From Paenibacillus selenitireducens (GTDB lineage Bacteria > Bacillota > Bacilli > Paenibacillales > Paenibacillaceae), in contig NZ_MSZX01000012.1 in assembly GCF_002021565.1 (NCBI RefSeq), forward strand, positions 27 to 64,026: a stretch of DNA of 64,000 bases, read 5' to 3'. The notes beneath the pieces were generated by a model. The model saw nothing but the letters and a program-made list of their open reading frames with translations, was not told the origin of the DNA and searched no databases. Made by a program: the position numbers and the translations under genes. This document shows positions 17,859-25,881 of the stretch, piece after piece. Position 1 is the first letter of the stretch. The number at the start of each line of letters is the position of its first letter.

Positions 17859-18830
17859 ATGCAAACAAACATGAACGTACACGATGGACGAGAGTTAAAG
17901 ATCCCTCGACGTAAGCTCTGGACGGTCTTTAAAGAGCAAAAATATCTATTTCTCATGATGTTGCCCGCATTAATATGGGCTGTTTTGTTCGCATATACGC
18001 CGATGGTTGGTTTGTATATGTCTTTTGTCAATTATCAACCTAACCTAGGCGGGTTCTGGACAACCTTGTTCCATAGTGAATTTGTAGGGTTCGAATGGTT
18101 CAGATACTTCTTTACGAACGGGGACTTCCTGAAGGTCATGCGGAATACGCTCGCCTCCACGTTAATTACGTTATGCTTCTCGTTCCCGATGCCGATCATT
18201 ATCGCTATCGCAATCAATGAAATCAAGAATGTAAGCTTCAAGAAAACGGTGCAGACAGCCTCTTACTTGCCTTACTTCATCTCTTGGGTTATTGCCGCGA
18301 ATATTATCGTAACTCTACTGTCATCTGACGGCGTAATTAATGCAATTCTCAAATTTTTCCACATCACGAATGAGAGCATCTTATTTTTGCAAAACGGGAA
18401 ATACTTCTGGTGGATCGTCGCGATCGGCAACACGTGGAAGGATATGGGATATAGCTCCATCATGTACTTGGCAGCGATTTCAGCTATTAATCCTGAACTC
18501 TACGAAGCTGCGAAAGTGGACGGGGCCAATCGGTTCAAGCAAATACGTTACATTACGCTTCCGCATCTAAAACCGACGATTGTCATTCTATTGATTCTCG
18601 CGCTCGGCGGCATCTTGAATGCCGGTTTCGACCAGCACTTCTTGCTAGGTAATGAACTGACAAAAGACTACTCCGATGTATTGTCGACGTATTCATTCCG
18701 GTACGGTATTCAGAACGGCATGTTCTCCTACGCTGCTGCGGTAGGGATGTTCAGTTCGGTTGTAGCCTTCATCATCGTCTGCATTGTCAATTTCACAGCC
18801 AAAAAAGTTAACGGTCAATCATTATTCTAG
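17859..18830 (+). CDS. LplB-type sugar ABC permease (system 1)
   Basis: A roughly 323-residue integral membrane permease with six predicted helices of the LplB/UgpA family. The coupling motif EAAKVDGANRFKQIRYITLPHLKP near residue 220 contacts the ATPase. GCGAGGTG before the ATG at 17859 supports this start over an upstream GTG. It is followed 19 bp later by the second permease. Together with the binding protein at 12579-14198 it forms one importer. It is transcribed from the shared element immediately upstream. Confidence 0.93.
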   Translation: MQTNMNVHDGRELKIPRRKLWTVFKEQKYLFLMMLPALIWAVLFAYTPMVGLYMSFVNYQPNLGGFWTTLFHSEFVGFEWFRYFFTNGDFLKVMRNTLASTLITLCFSFPMPIIIAIAINEIKNVSFKKTVQTASYLPYFISWVIAANIIVTLLSSDGVINAILKFFHITNESILFLQNGKYFWWIVAIGNTWKDMGYSSIMYLAAISAINPELYEAAKVDGANRFKQIRYITLPHLKPTIVILLILALGGILNAGFDQHFLLGNELTKDYSDVLSTYSFRYGIQNGMFSYAAAVGMFSSVVAFIIVCIVNFTAKKVNGQSLF

Positions 18831-18849
18831 TCAACGAGGAGGGTCATGC

Positions 18850-19743
18850 ATGAGAAGCAAAAAAAGTATTGCCGAATACATTTTTGATGCGTCACTATAT
18901 CTTTTTCTAACCGTCATCTTTATCGTCACGTTCTATCCATTCTGGAATATTCTCGTCATTTCACTGAACGATGCGACCGATACGCTGCGGGGCGGGTTAT
19001 ACTTCTGGCCGCGTGAAGTGACCTTCGATAGTTATCTCACCATCTTCCGCAACCCGGAAATTTGGAGCGCGATTCGCGTGACGGTATTGCGTACGGTGAT
19101 TGGTACAGCGTTATCGATCTTCTGCATCTCTATGCTCGCCTACTCTCTCAGTAAGCGGCATTTGCTAGGCTGGAGATTCTTCTCCTTCTTCTTTGTATTT
19201 ACGATGTATTTTGGCGGCGGACTCATTCCGACGTACATGGTTATCAAATCCCTCGGGTTAATCGACTCCTTCTGGGTGTTCATTTTCCCGGGTCTGATCG
19301 GTGTATTTTTAATGATTCTGGTTCGTACCTTTATTGAGCAGCTTCCAGGCGAGATTGAAGAATCCGCCAAAATTGACGGGGCTAATGACTTGCAAATCTT
19401 CTTCCGCATCGTCATGCCGCTGTGCGTTCCTGTTCTCGCAACCATTGGATTATTCCTTGCCATCGGGCACTGGAATTCCTGGTACGACTCTTACATCTAT
19501 ACCTACAAACCTGAGTTAAAAACACTGCAAGCCGTTATGGTTAAAATATTGAATCAATTCCAAACGGCCGGCATGATGTCGGATGCACAGCAGCTTGCGC
19601 AAAGCTCTACCCGCGTTCCGGTATCCAGCGAAAGCATTCGTATGGCAGTAACGATGGTAGCGACACTGCCAATCGTCCTCGTCTATCCGTTCGTTCAGAA
19701 GTACTTCGTTAAAGGGATGATGATGGGCGCAATCAAGAGCTAA
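18850..19743 (+). CDS. LplC-type sugar ABC permease (system 1)
   Basis: A roughly 297-residue permease of the LplC/YtcP family, partner of LplB. It has six hydrophobic segments, the conserved MYFGGGLIPTYMVIKSLGLI stretch, the coupling motif EIEESAKIDGANDLQIFFRI and the typical end QKYFVKGMMMGAIKS. GAGGAGGG precedes the ATG at 18850. The gene ends the plus-strand unit with a strong terminator. Confidence 0.93.
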   Translation: MRSKKSIAEYIFDASLYLFLTVIFIVTFYPFWNILVISLNDATDTLRGGLYFWPREVTFDSYLTIFRNPEIWSAIRVTVLRTVIGTALSIFCISMLAYSLSKRHLLGWRFFSFFFVFTMYFGGGLIPTYMVIKSLGLIDSFWVFIFPGLIGVFLMILVRTFIEQLPGEIEESAKIDGANDLQIFFRIVMPLCVPVLATIGLFLAIGHWNSWYDSYIYTYKPELKTLQAVMVKILNQFQTAGMMSDAQQLAQSSTRVPVSSESIRMAVTMVATLPIVLVYPFVQKYFVKGMMMGAIKS

Positions 19744-19758
19744 ACTCGAACCCTAAAG

Positions 19759-19804
19759 AGGGGCGATCCGAGGTCTGTCATAGACCTTTGGTTCGCCCCT
19801 TTTT
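19759..19804 (+). terminator. intrinsic terminator of the permease operon
   Basis: AGGGGCGA pairs with TCGCCCCT around an inner AGGTCT/AGACCT hairpin, followed by five T. Confidence 0.9.
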
Positions 19805-19809
19805 CCCTG

Positions 19810-20928
19810 TTAATTCGAAAATAATTTCATGATACGAAGGCTTGTGCCTGTGCTTCGATTATCCTTAAGACTCGTATTCCTGACCGTAATGGTCATATTC
19901 TTGCGTTCCTTCGCTATAGGAAACATCGCAATCACCGGACGATAAGCGATCTTACACCAATCATCGAACAAATTCATCGGTTGGAAGGGCCCCTCATCTA
20001 TGGCGTATTCAAAGATTCCCGTATCGGGACCGCACAGCATGCAAATCCCCGCGCTCTGCCCATGGACCTTGAACGTGAGCGACGCATCTGCTGCATAGGT
20101 CAAGAGATGCTCCGTATGAAATCGCCAGTTCATTCGCGGTTCATCATCGAGATGAGCGAATTGAAAACCTCGATATTCCGTCACTTCCCTGACACCCGTC
20201 ATCATTGCATATTCATAGTTCGATGACTCCATAGGGGGCAGCGTGCTTGAAGGAGTTCTGGCATCTTCATCTTGGATAAACTCCAAGGTCTGCAGAAAAT
20301 CCCTAATATAATCGGCATACAGAGCATGACCTTCATCATGAGGATGATAATGATCCGGGGCCAAATGCTCCCATTGCATACGTCCGGCAAGGATCAGTTC
20401 ATAAATTTCCACAGCGAAATTCACCGAAGGAATATCGTAATACGATGCCACCTCTTCATGAACCGCAATGTTAAAAGGAAGACGGTCCGTTAAGTTCTTA
20501 TCTGCCGCCGTATAGACGAAACACAGTTCCGTATGCGGCGACAATCGATGGCACTGCCGAACAATCCCTTCCATCCCCCGAATGGATTCGACTCGATCGA
20601 GATCATCATTGACGCTAAATTCAACGAATACGATGTCAACGGTTCCCTTCTGCAATACATGCTCTTGGAAGCGGTGAGCCCCGAAGGTCGAGTTCGTGCC
20701 TCCAACCCCAGCATTGATACAGGTCACCCGTTCTTCGCCAAGACGTTCCTTTAAGTAGTTCTCTGTTAACGCTCGCCAGCTCGTTGCATCCGGGTCTGAA
20801 GCCCCTGCTCCTTCGGTAATCGAACCCCCAAGGAATGCAGCCGTCACAGGTTCACCACGTTTCAATTTCCCCATAAACACAGGCAGTCCCTTCCTTATGC
20901 TCGCCCGTAATTCATATTTCATATCCAT
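19810..20928 (-). CDS. SGNH/GDSL-fold hydrolase, probable carbohydrate esterase
   Basis: A roughly 372-residue cytoplasmic protein. An N-terminal SGNH hydrolase domain has block I GGSITEGAG with the catalytic Ser near residue 35, block II/III NAGVGGTNS and FSVNDD, and block V DHYHPHDEGH with the Asp-His pair near 195. About 150 further residues form a beta-rich C-terminal domain. Such proteins commonly remove acetyl groups from sugars. AGAGGAG before the ATG at 20928 sets the start. It lies 63 bp after the GH27 gene with an intervening hairpin but no U tract, so read-through is likely and a role in deacetylating the same glycan is reasonable. Confidence 0.85.
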   Translation of the reverse strand: MDMKYELRASIRKGLPVFMGKLKRGEPVTAAFLGGSITEGAGASDPDATSWRALTENYLKERLGEERVTCINAGVGGTNSTFGAHRFQEHVLQKGTVDIVFVEFSVNDDLDRVESIRGMEGIVRQCHRLSPHTELCFVYTAADKNLTDRLPFNIAVHEEVASYYDIPSVNFAVEIYELILAGRMQWEHLAPDHYHPHDEGHALYADYIRDFLQTLEFIQDEDARTPSSTLPPMESSNYEYAMMTGVREVTEYRGFQFAHLDDEPRMNWRFHTEHLLTYAADASLTFKVHGQSAGICMLCGPDTGIFEYAIDEGPFQPMNLFDDWCKIAYRPVIAMFPIAKERKNMTITVRNTSLKDNRSTGTSLRIMKLFSN

Positions 20929-20949
20929 ACGTACCGCTCCTCTAGCTGC

Positions 20950-20985
20950 GCCCAAGCCCTCCTTGATGTACAGGAGGGCTCGGGC
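20950..20985 (-). other. stable intergenic hairpin without U tract
   Basis: AGCCCTCCT/AGGAGGGCT with outer GCCC/GGGC pairs lies between the GH27 stop and the SGNH ribosome-binding site. Lack of a following T run argues against full termination; it may protect the upstream transcript end or attenuate. Confidence 0.5.
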
Positions 20986-20991
20986 TTGCAA

Positions 20992-23900
20992 TTATTCCGT
21001 TATTTTGAATGCATCAAAAATGAAGAGATCTCCTGTGTTCTTGACGATTTTGATCGTATGGGAGCCTTTGGATAATCCCGTTAGGCTATACACTGTCTGT
21101 TGAACCTGTCGATCCGGGCTATACGTACTCACCGTTTGTTTAAATTTATTATCTACGTAGATGTCGACGTTCCCCTGCTCAGCGCTTTTCTCCATGATCA
21201 CTTCGACGCTGGATCCTTTGAACTTATATTCCAGCGTTGCTTTCGAACTTTGGCTAAGATGTACATCATCTTGGTAATCTCCGAATCCTCGATTCGTACT
21301 ATGTGTCCAAGATCCTGTGTAATCGATGGCATGGTCTGTATCATTCACGATCTTCGGGAATGTAACCATGAACTTCAACTGATCCACGATCATGATTGAA
21401 CCAGAGCGTTTAACCCCTTTGATTGTGTGCGTGCCGTTCGTTAGTCCGGAGAGGCGGAAGACGCTTTGCCCCGTTTGGCGGTTGGAATGATACGTGTTCA
21501 CGGTTTGCTTGAACTTGCCATCCACGTAAATATCGATTTGGCCTTGATCCGGACCTTTAGCCGTAAGAAACTCAATGCCTGTTCCCTGGAACGTATACTC
21601 GAACGAATCGTTGTTCCGCTTTGTCACATGTACGTCATTCTGATAGTCGCCGCGGAAATGGAAAGTCAACATATTTGTGCCCACTGGCGCTTGCTTCAAA
21701 AAGGATTTTTTGATCGTCACCTTGTCGCCGGACACCTTGTAGTCTTTACCATCGTTCAAGGTGATGTTGCCCTGCGAAATATGCAGCAGGTTACTTCCAT
21801 CGATAGTAAGCTCCGTTTGGATGTCCGCGGAATGGGCTCCATTCTTATGGAATTGTGCCGTGTCAGGTGTGATGAAATCCGATACACGGTATTTCAATTG
21901 ATCGAGCAGCATGTAGTAGCCTGATTTCTTCACGACTTTTAGGGTGTGTTCACCGTTAGGCAGCCCCGCAATATTGTACACCGTCTGCCCGATTTGTCTA
22001 GCAGATTGATACGTGCTTATCGTTTGTTGAAATTCACCGTCTACGTAAATATCGATATCACCTTGCGACGAATCTTTCTCCGTGATCATTTCAATACCTG
22101 TTCCTGTGAAGGTATATTCGAAATAATCACCGTTTTTCTCCGTGAAATGCACGTCGTCTTTATAATCCCCAAGCCCCCGATTTCGCCCATGCTGCCATGC
22201 GCCGGTATATCGTACGCCTGGATCATCATCATTGACGGATACATAGCGTCCTCTGGACGTATCGGTTATGGCGACGGCAAGTGTCTGAGCTTTCCCGGCA
22301 TTAAAAGATAACGTCAGATTCGCCATGCCTGTCGGAAGCTGAGCAAGGTATGCTTTCAAAATGGTGACTGAATGGCCCGAAACCATATAATCCACACCCG
22401 CTTCAAGCGTCTCTTCCCCATTGCTGATGCCGATCAGCGTATTGCCATTCAACTCTAACGTCGTCGTGACATCGTTCTGCTTCGCCACATTCCTATCAAA
22501 GCTCACCGCCGTAGGAAGAAGGGTACTGTTCGGCGCTGTCGTATCGCGTACGGTGACGTTCAAGGTTTGCGAAGCGCCCGCGCTAAACGTAAATTTCAGT
22601 TGGGCCGTCCCAACTGCCCGTGTCGCAAGGTATTCTTTCTTCACAATCACTTGATCTTCAACCACCGTATAATCCTTGCCAGGCACAAGGGCCGTGCCCT
22701 GATGCGTGATGCTGCTTAATGTATTGCCGTTCCATGTGACATGGGCCGTTATATCCGTCTGTTCCGAAACCTTCTTATCAAAATCGGCTTCCGATTGTAC
22801 CAAGATGCTATTCTGTGCCGCGTTGTCCTCGATCGTTACTACAAGAGACTGAGCTGCTCCTCCGCTGAACGAGAAGGTGAGAGGGGTAACGCCCACCGGT
22901 TGCGATGCGAGATACGATTTCTTTAATAGGACCTGATAATCCGATACTGTGTAATCCACATCTGTTGTCAGGGTTGTTGCCCCGTTAGTGATGCTGTTCA
23001 ACTTATAGTCATAGGTTGCGACTGTTACGGAAATATCTCCTTGCTCCGCACCTGACTTATCAAAGCTCGCTGTCACAGGCGTGATGAGATCGGGAACGCT
23101 GAATCGCAGTTGATCCAGCAGCATGAAGGTCCCAGACTTCTTCACCGCTTTGAACGTATGCGTGCCATCCGTTAATCCCGTGATCGCGTACACGGTTTGT
23201 TGTGCCAACCGGCCGGCGTTCGACGTATTTACCGTCTGCTGGTAAACACCGTCCATGTAAATATCGATTTCACCTTGCGACGGATCCAATTCCGTTATTA
23301 TCTCAATGCCCGTGCCTTGAAACGTGTATTCGAAATAATCGCCGTCTTTCTCAGCAAAATGAACGTCATCGCCATAATCCCCAAGCCCTCTGTTATAGCT
23401 GCGGTTCCAAGCTCCTGTATACTTAATGCCCGCATCATCATCGTTCAGCGAGACCGTTCCGCCGTTCGACGCGTCCCTAACCGCTACCGCCAGGTTCTGT
23501 GCTGCCCCGCCGCTAAACTTCAATGTGAGCTGAGACATTCCCTTCGGCAAGGATGCAAGATACGCTTTCTTCAAGAACAGCTGGTTGCCTGCGACCGTAT
23601 AGTCCGTGCCAAGCACTAAAGCCACATCACCGTTCTTGATTTCCTTAAGCACATTGCCGTGAAGCGCCATCGTAACTTTAACATCAGACATATCCAGCTC
23701 ATTCGAATCATAGCTGATGACTGGCGGATTAATCTGACTGTCCCGAACCGTCGTGTCTTCCACGCTAATCACAAATTGCTGCGGCGCCCCGATGGGGAAC
23801 GTTAACGTAAGGGTTGTCGTACCGACAGGCTGTACCGCTAAATATTCCTTCTTAATCGTAACAATATTGTCTGTAACCGAATAGTCTGTCCCTAACACCA

Positions 23901-25494
23901 AATCCTTGTCCCCGTGCGAAATCCGGCTGACCTCATGATTGGCATTCCACGTCAAGGTTGTCGTGACATCAGCCTGTTCAGACGCTCGTTTGTCAAAACT
24001 TGCGGTTGTAGGGCTGATCGTACTGTTCTCGACTTCCGAATCAATGACGTCGATCACCAGATTTTGTGTATCTACCGGCAATTCATGACCACCGTTACGC
24101 ACCCATTCCCCTTGATATCTCATGCCAGTATCATCATCGTTCACCGAAACTGCGCCATCCAACGCCGTCACCTTGAACAATCGCGATCCGTGGGAGGGGA
24201 CGTCCAATGCTTGATATCCGTCGTTAAACGTACCTAACTCGGTATGACTCCAAAGATCACGGACCGAGGCGGAACCCTCTAAACCTATGTCATTCCATTT
24301 GACAGATACCGTTGCCTTTTCACTTCCGAGATTAAATAACCCGACCGTGTAGGTACCGTCCCCATTATTCGCATACCATACTTGCTGTTCCGTATCTATG
24401 GATACAGGATGTGCGGGTCTCCCCGCTTGGTTGACCGCAATGACTTCATCATTCGTTAAGAGTTCAATTCCGTATTCATCCAACTTCGTCATATCGTTCC
24501 CAATGTATATAGGCGCAGCGGATATCGACCAGAACGTCATGGCCGTACGGCGCTCATCTTGGGTTATGCCGTCCATGGCACCGTTGCCCACGTTCAAGGA
24601 ATCAAAATCATTCCAGCCTCCAGGACCCGCATGGCGCCACCATTGCTCAGCCTTGGGAAATAACCGTGCTATATTCGGCCAAGCTGTCAAACCGCCTGAT
24701 CCGCAATAACATTCGATATCCCAATCTACGCGCCATCCATTCGCATACTGCTTCCATAGATCTGCATAGTTGATATCCAGCGCCCAAGATAGTTCAAACC
24801 AAATCTGATGACGAGCCAACGCCTGCGACCAAGCTTTAACATCATCACGGGCATCCAGGGACAGATCGGAAATACCGGAACCTGGTGTCACACTATCGAA
24901 TTTTATAAAATCAACGCCCCATTCACCGAGTTTTTCGGCAATAGAATCGATATACTTTTGCGCGCAAGGATTCGAGAAATCAATCTTATATCCAAGCCCC
25001 CAGTAATCCGACTTCTGCAAGGGATGCACTGCAATGTCCTGCATTCGGCATTCCGTGCCGTAAATTTGCAAATTATCATCATAAGCTTGAGGAGATAACC
25101 CCTGAATCATGTAAAGACCGAACTTCTGACCATTGTTATGTACATGATCAATGACGTCTTGAAGCCCATCCGGATATAACGTCGTGCTCGGGATAGGTCT
25201 GCCGTATTCATCCATGCTGCCGTTCCATCCCGCATCCACGTTGATATAGGTATAGCCATGCGGCTGCAGCGTCTTATGCATGGCATCCGATTGCGCTTTG
25301 ATATTGTCGGCAGTTATCCAACTGCCGGTATGATATACCTGCTGGCTGTAACTACTCCAGCCCATGTAAGGCTTATTCGCCAATCTATTATCGGCTGCCT
25401 GGGCAATCGGGGTAGAAGGAAACAGGATCCCCGCCTGAGTCGTGATGAATACGATAACCAACAGCCACATTCTCGTTGCATTCAGCTTCTTCAT
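20992..25494 (-). CDS. secreted multimodular GH27 alpha-galactosidase with X2-like and repeat binding modules
   Basis: A 1500-residue exported enzyme. Signal peptide 1-33 (cleavage after AQA). GH27 catalytic TIM barrel about 38-360, with nucleophile Asp200 in FIKFD and acid/base Asp259 in WRVDWDI, then a beta domain to about 445. After that come two repeat types. X2-like (Ig fold) modules lie at about 490-580, 588-674, 803-890, 896-984, 990-1078 and a cut-short one at 1208-1280. Beta-sandwich modules, starting VNDDD and containing GDYxDDVH, lie at 680-800, 1085-1204, 1281-1377 (N-terminus missing) and 1383-1500. Residues 448-484 are a fused stub of both types. The beta modules probably bind sugar. 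AAAGGAG precedes the ATG; a cre-like site lies 144 bp upstream. Confidence 0.93.
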   Translation of the reverse strand: MKKLNATRMWLLVIVFITTQAGILFPSTPIAQAADNRLANKPYMGWSSYSQQVYHTGSWITADNIKAQSDAMHKTLQPHGYTYINVDAGWNGSMDEYGRPIPSTTLYPDGLQDVIDHVHNNGQKFGLYMIQGLSPQAYDDNLQIYGTECRMQDIAVHPLQKSDYWGLGYKIDFSNPCAQKYIDSIAEKLGEWGVDFIKFDSVTPGSGISDLSLDARDDVKAWSQALARHQIWFELSWALDINYADLWKQYANGWRVDWDIECYCGSGGLTAWPNIARLFPKAEQWWRHAGPGGWNDFDSLNVGNGAMDGITQDERRTAMTFWSISAAPIYIGNDMTKLDEYGIELLTNDEVIAVNQAGRPAHPVSIDTEQQVWYANNGDGTYTVGLFNLGSEKATVSVKWNDIGLEGSASVRDLWSHTELGTFNDGYQALDVPSHGSRLFKVTALDGAVSVNDDDTGMRYQGEWVRNGGHELPVDTQNLVIDVIDSEVENSTISPTTASFDKRASEQADVTTTLTWNANHEVSRISHGDKDLVLGTDYSVTDNIVTIKKEYLAVQPVGTTTLTLTFPIGAPQQFVISVEDTTVRDSQINPPVISYDSNELDMSDVKVTMALHGNVLKEIKNGDVALVLGTDYTVAGNQLFLKKAYLASLPKGMSQLTLKFSGGAAQNLAVAVRDASNGGTVSLNDDDAGIKYTGAWNRSYNRGLGDYGDDVHFAEKDGDYFEYTFQGTGIEIITELDPSQGEIDIYMDGVYQQTVNTSNAGRLAQQTVYAITGLTDGTHTFKAVKKSGTFMLLDQLRFSVPDLITPVTASFDKSGAEQGDISVTVATYDYKLNSITNGATTLTTDVDYTVSDYQVLLKKSYLASQPVGVTPLTFSFSGGAAQSLVVTIEDNAAQNSILVQSEADFDKKVSEQTDITAHVTWNGNTLSSITHQGTALVPGKDYTVVEDQVIVKKEYLATRAVGTAQLKFTFSAGASQTLNVTVRDTTAPNSTLLPTAVSFDRNVAKQNDVTTTLELNGNTLIGISNGEETLEAGVDYMVSGHSVTILKAYLAQLPTGMANLTLSFNAGKAQTLAVAITDTSRGRYVSVNDDDPGVRYTGAWQHGRNRGLGDYKDDVHFTEKNGDYFEYTFTGTGIEMITEKDSSQGDIDIYVDGEFQQTISTYQSARQIGQTVYNIAGLPNGEHTLKVVKKSGYYMLLDQLKYRVSDFITPDTAQFHKNGAHSADIQTELTIDGSNLLHISQGNITLNDGKDYKVSGDKVTIKKSFLKQAPVGTNMLTFHFRGDYQNDVHVTKRNNDSFEYTFQGTGIEFLTAKGPDQGQIDIYVDGKFKQTVNTYHSNRQTGQSVFRLSGLTNGTHTIKGVKRSGSIMIVDQLKFMVTFPKIVNDTDHAIDYTGSWTHSTNRGFGDYQDDVHLSQSSKATLEYKFKGSSVEVIMEKSAEQGNVDIYVDNKFKQTVSTYSPDRQVQQTVYSLTGLSKGSHTIKIVKNTGDLFIFDAFKITE

Positions 25495-25637
25495 CTCATT
25501 TTTCTCCTTTGCTATTCGAAAATTGTAGCCTTCTCATGCTTGATTCATCAGCTGCGTCCCCCGCCATAGCTCGAAACTTCACATGATGTCATCTTTGATT
25601 TCCCCTCCTCCTTTCTTGCGAGACAGCTGCTGCGTTG

Positions 25638-25651
25638 TGATAGCGCTTTCC
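25638..25651 (-). promoter_or_regulatory. cre-like catabolite repression site upstream of GH27
   Basis: The minus strand reads GGAAAGCGCTATCA, one mismatch from the CcpA consensus TGWAANCGNTNWCA. It lies in the 387-bp gap before the GH27 gene, which otherwise holds only a hairpin (25810-25846). Confidence 0.6.
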
Positions 25652-25809
25652 TCATGCCTGATGATAGGGGAATTAAACGTTCGCAGGTAGGTGCAATTTC
25701 ATAAAAAGCATCCCGTTTCCCCGCTCCTGCAGGGTACAATTTACCCGTGTACCATCCCATTTTCCCGCTCATCGGTTCAATATTGATACTGGACGCCTCT
25801 TTCCATGCA

Positions 25810-25846
25810 AAGAGCATCCATTGCTTCAACCGCAAAAGATGCTCTT
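25810..25846 (-). terminator. weak terminator after the GH95-like gene
   Basis: AAGAGCATC pairs with GATGCTCTT around a 19-base loop, 36 bp after the stop codon, followed by only a short T run. Confidence 0.5.
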
Positions 25847-25881
25847 ATATTCAGCAAAAATGGATGATGAAATGACAGTAC

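Noticed and set aside
25548-25835. 95-codon open frame between the GH27 and GH95-like genes
   Set aside because: No convincing ribosome-binding site, covers a cre-like site and a hairpin, no recognisable sequence pattern; better read as control DNA.
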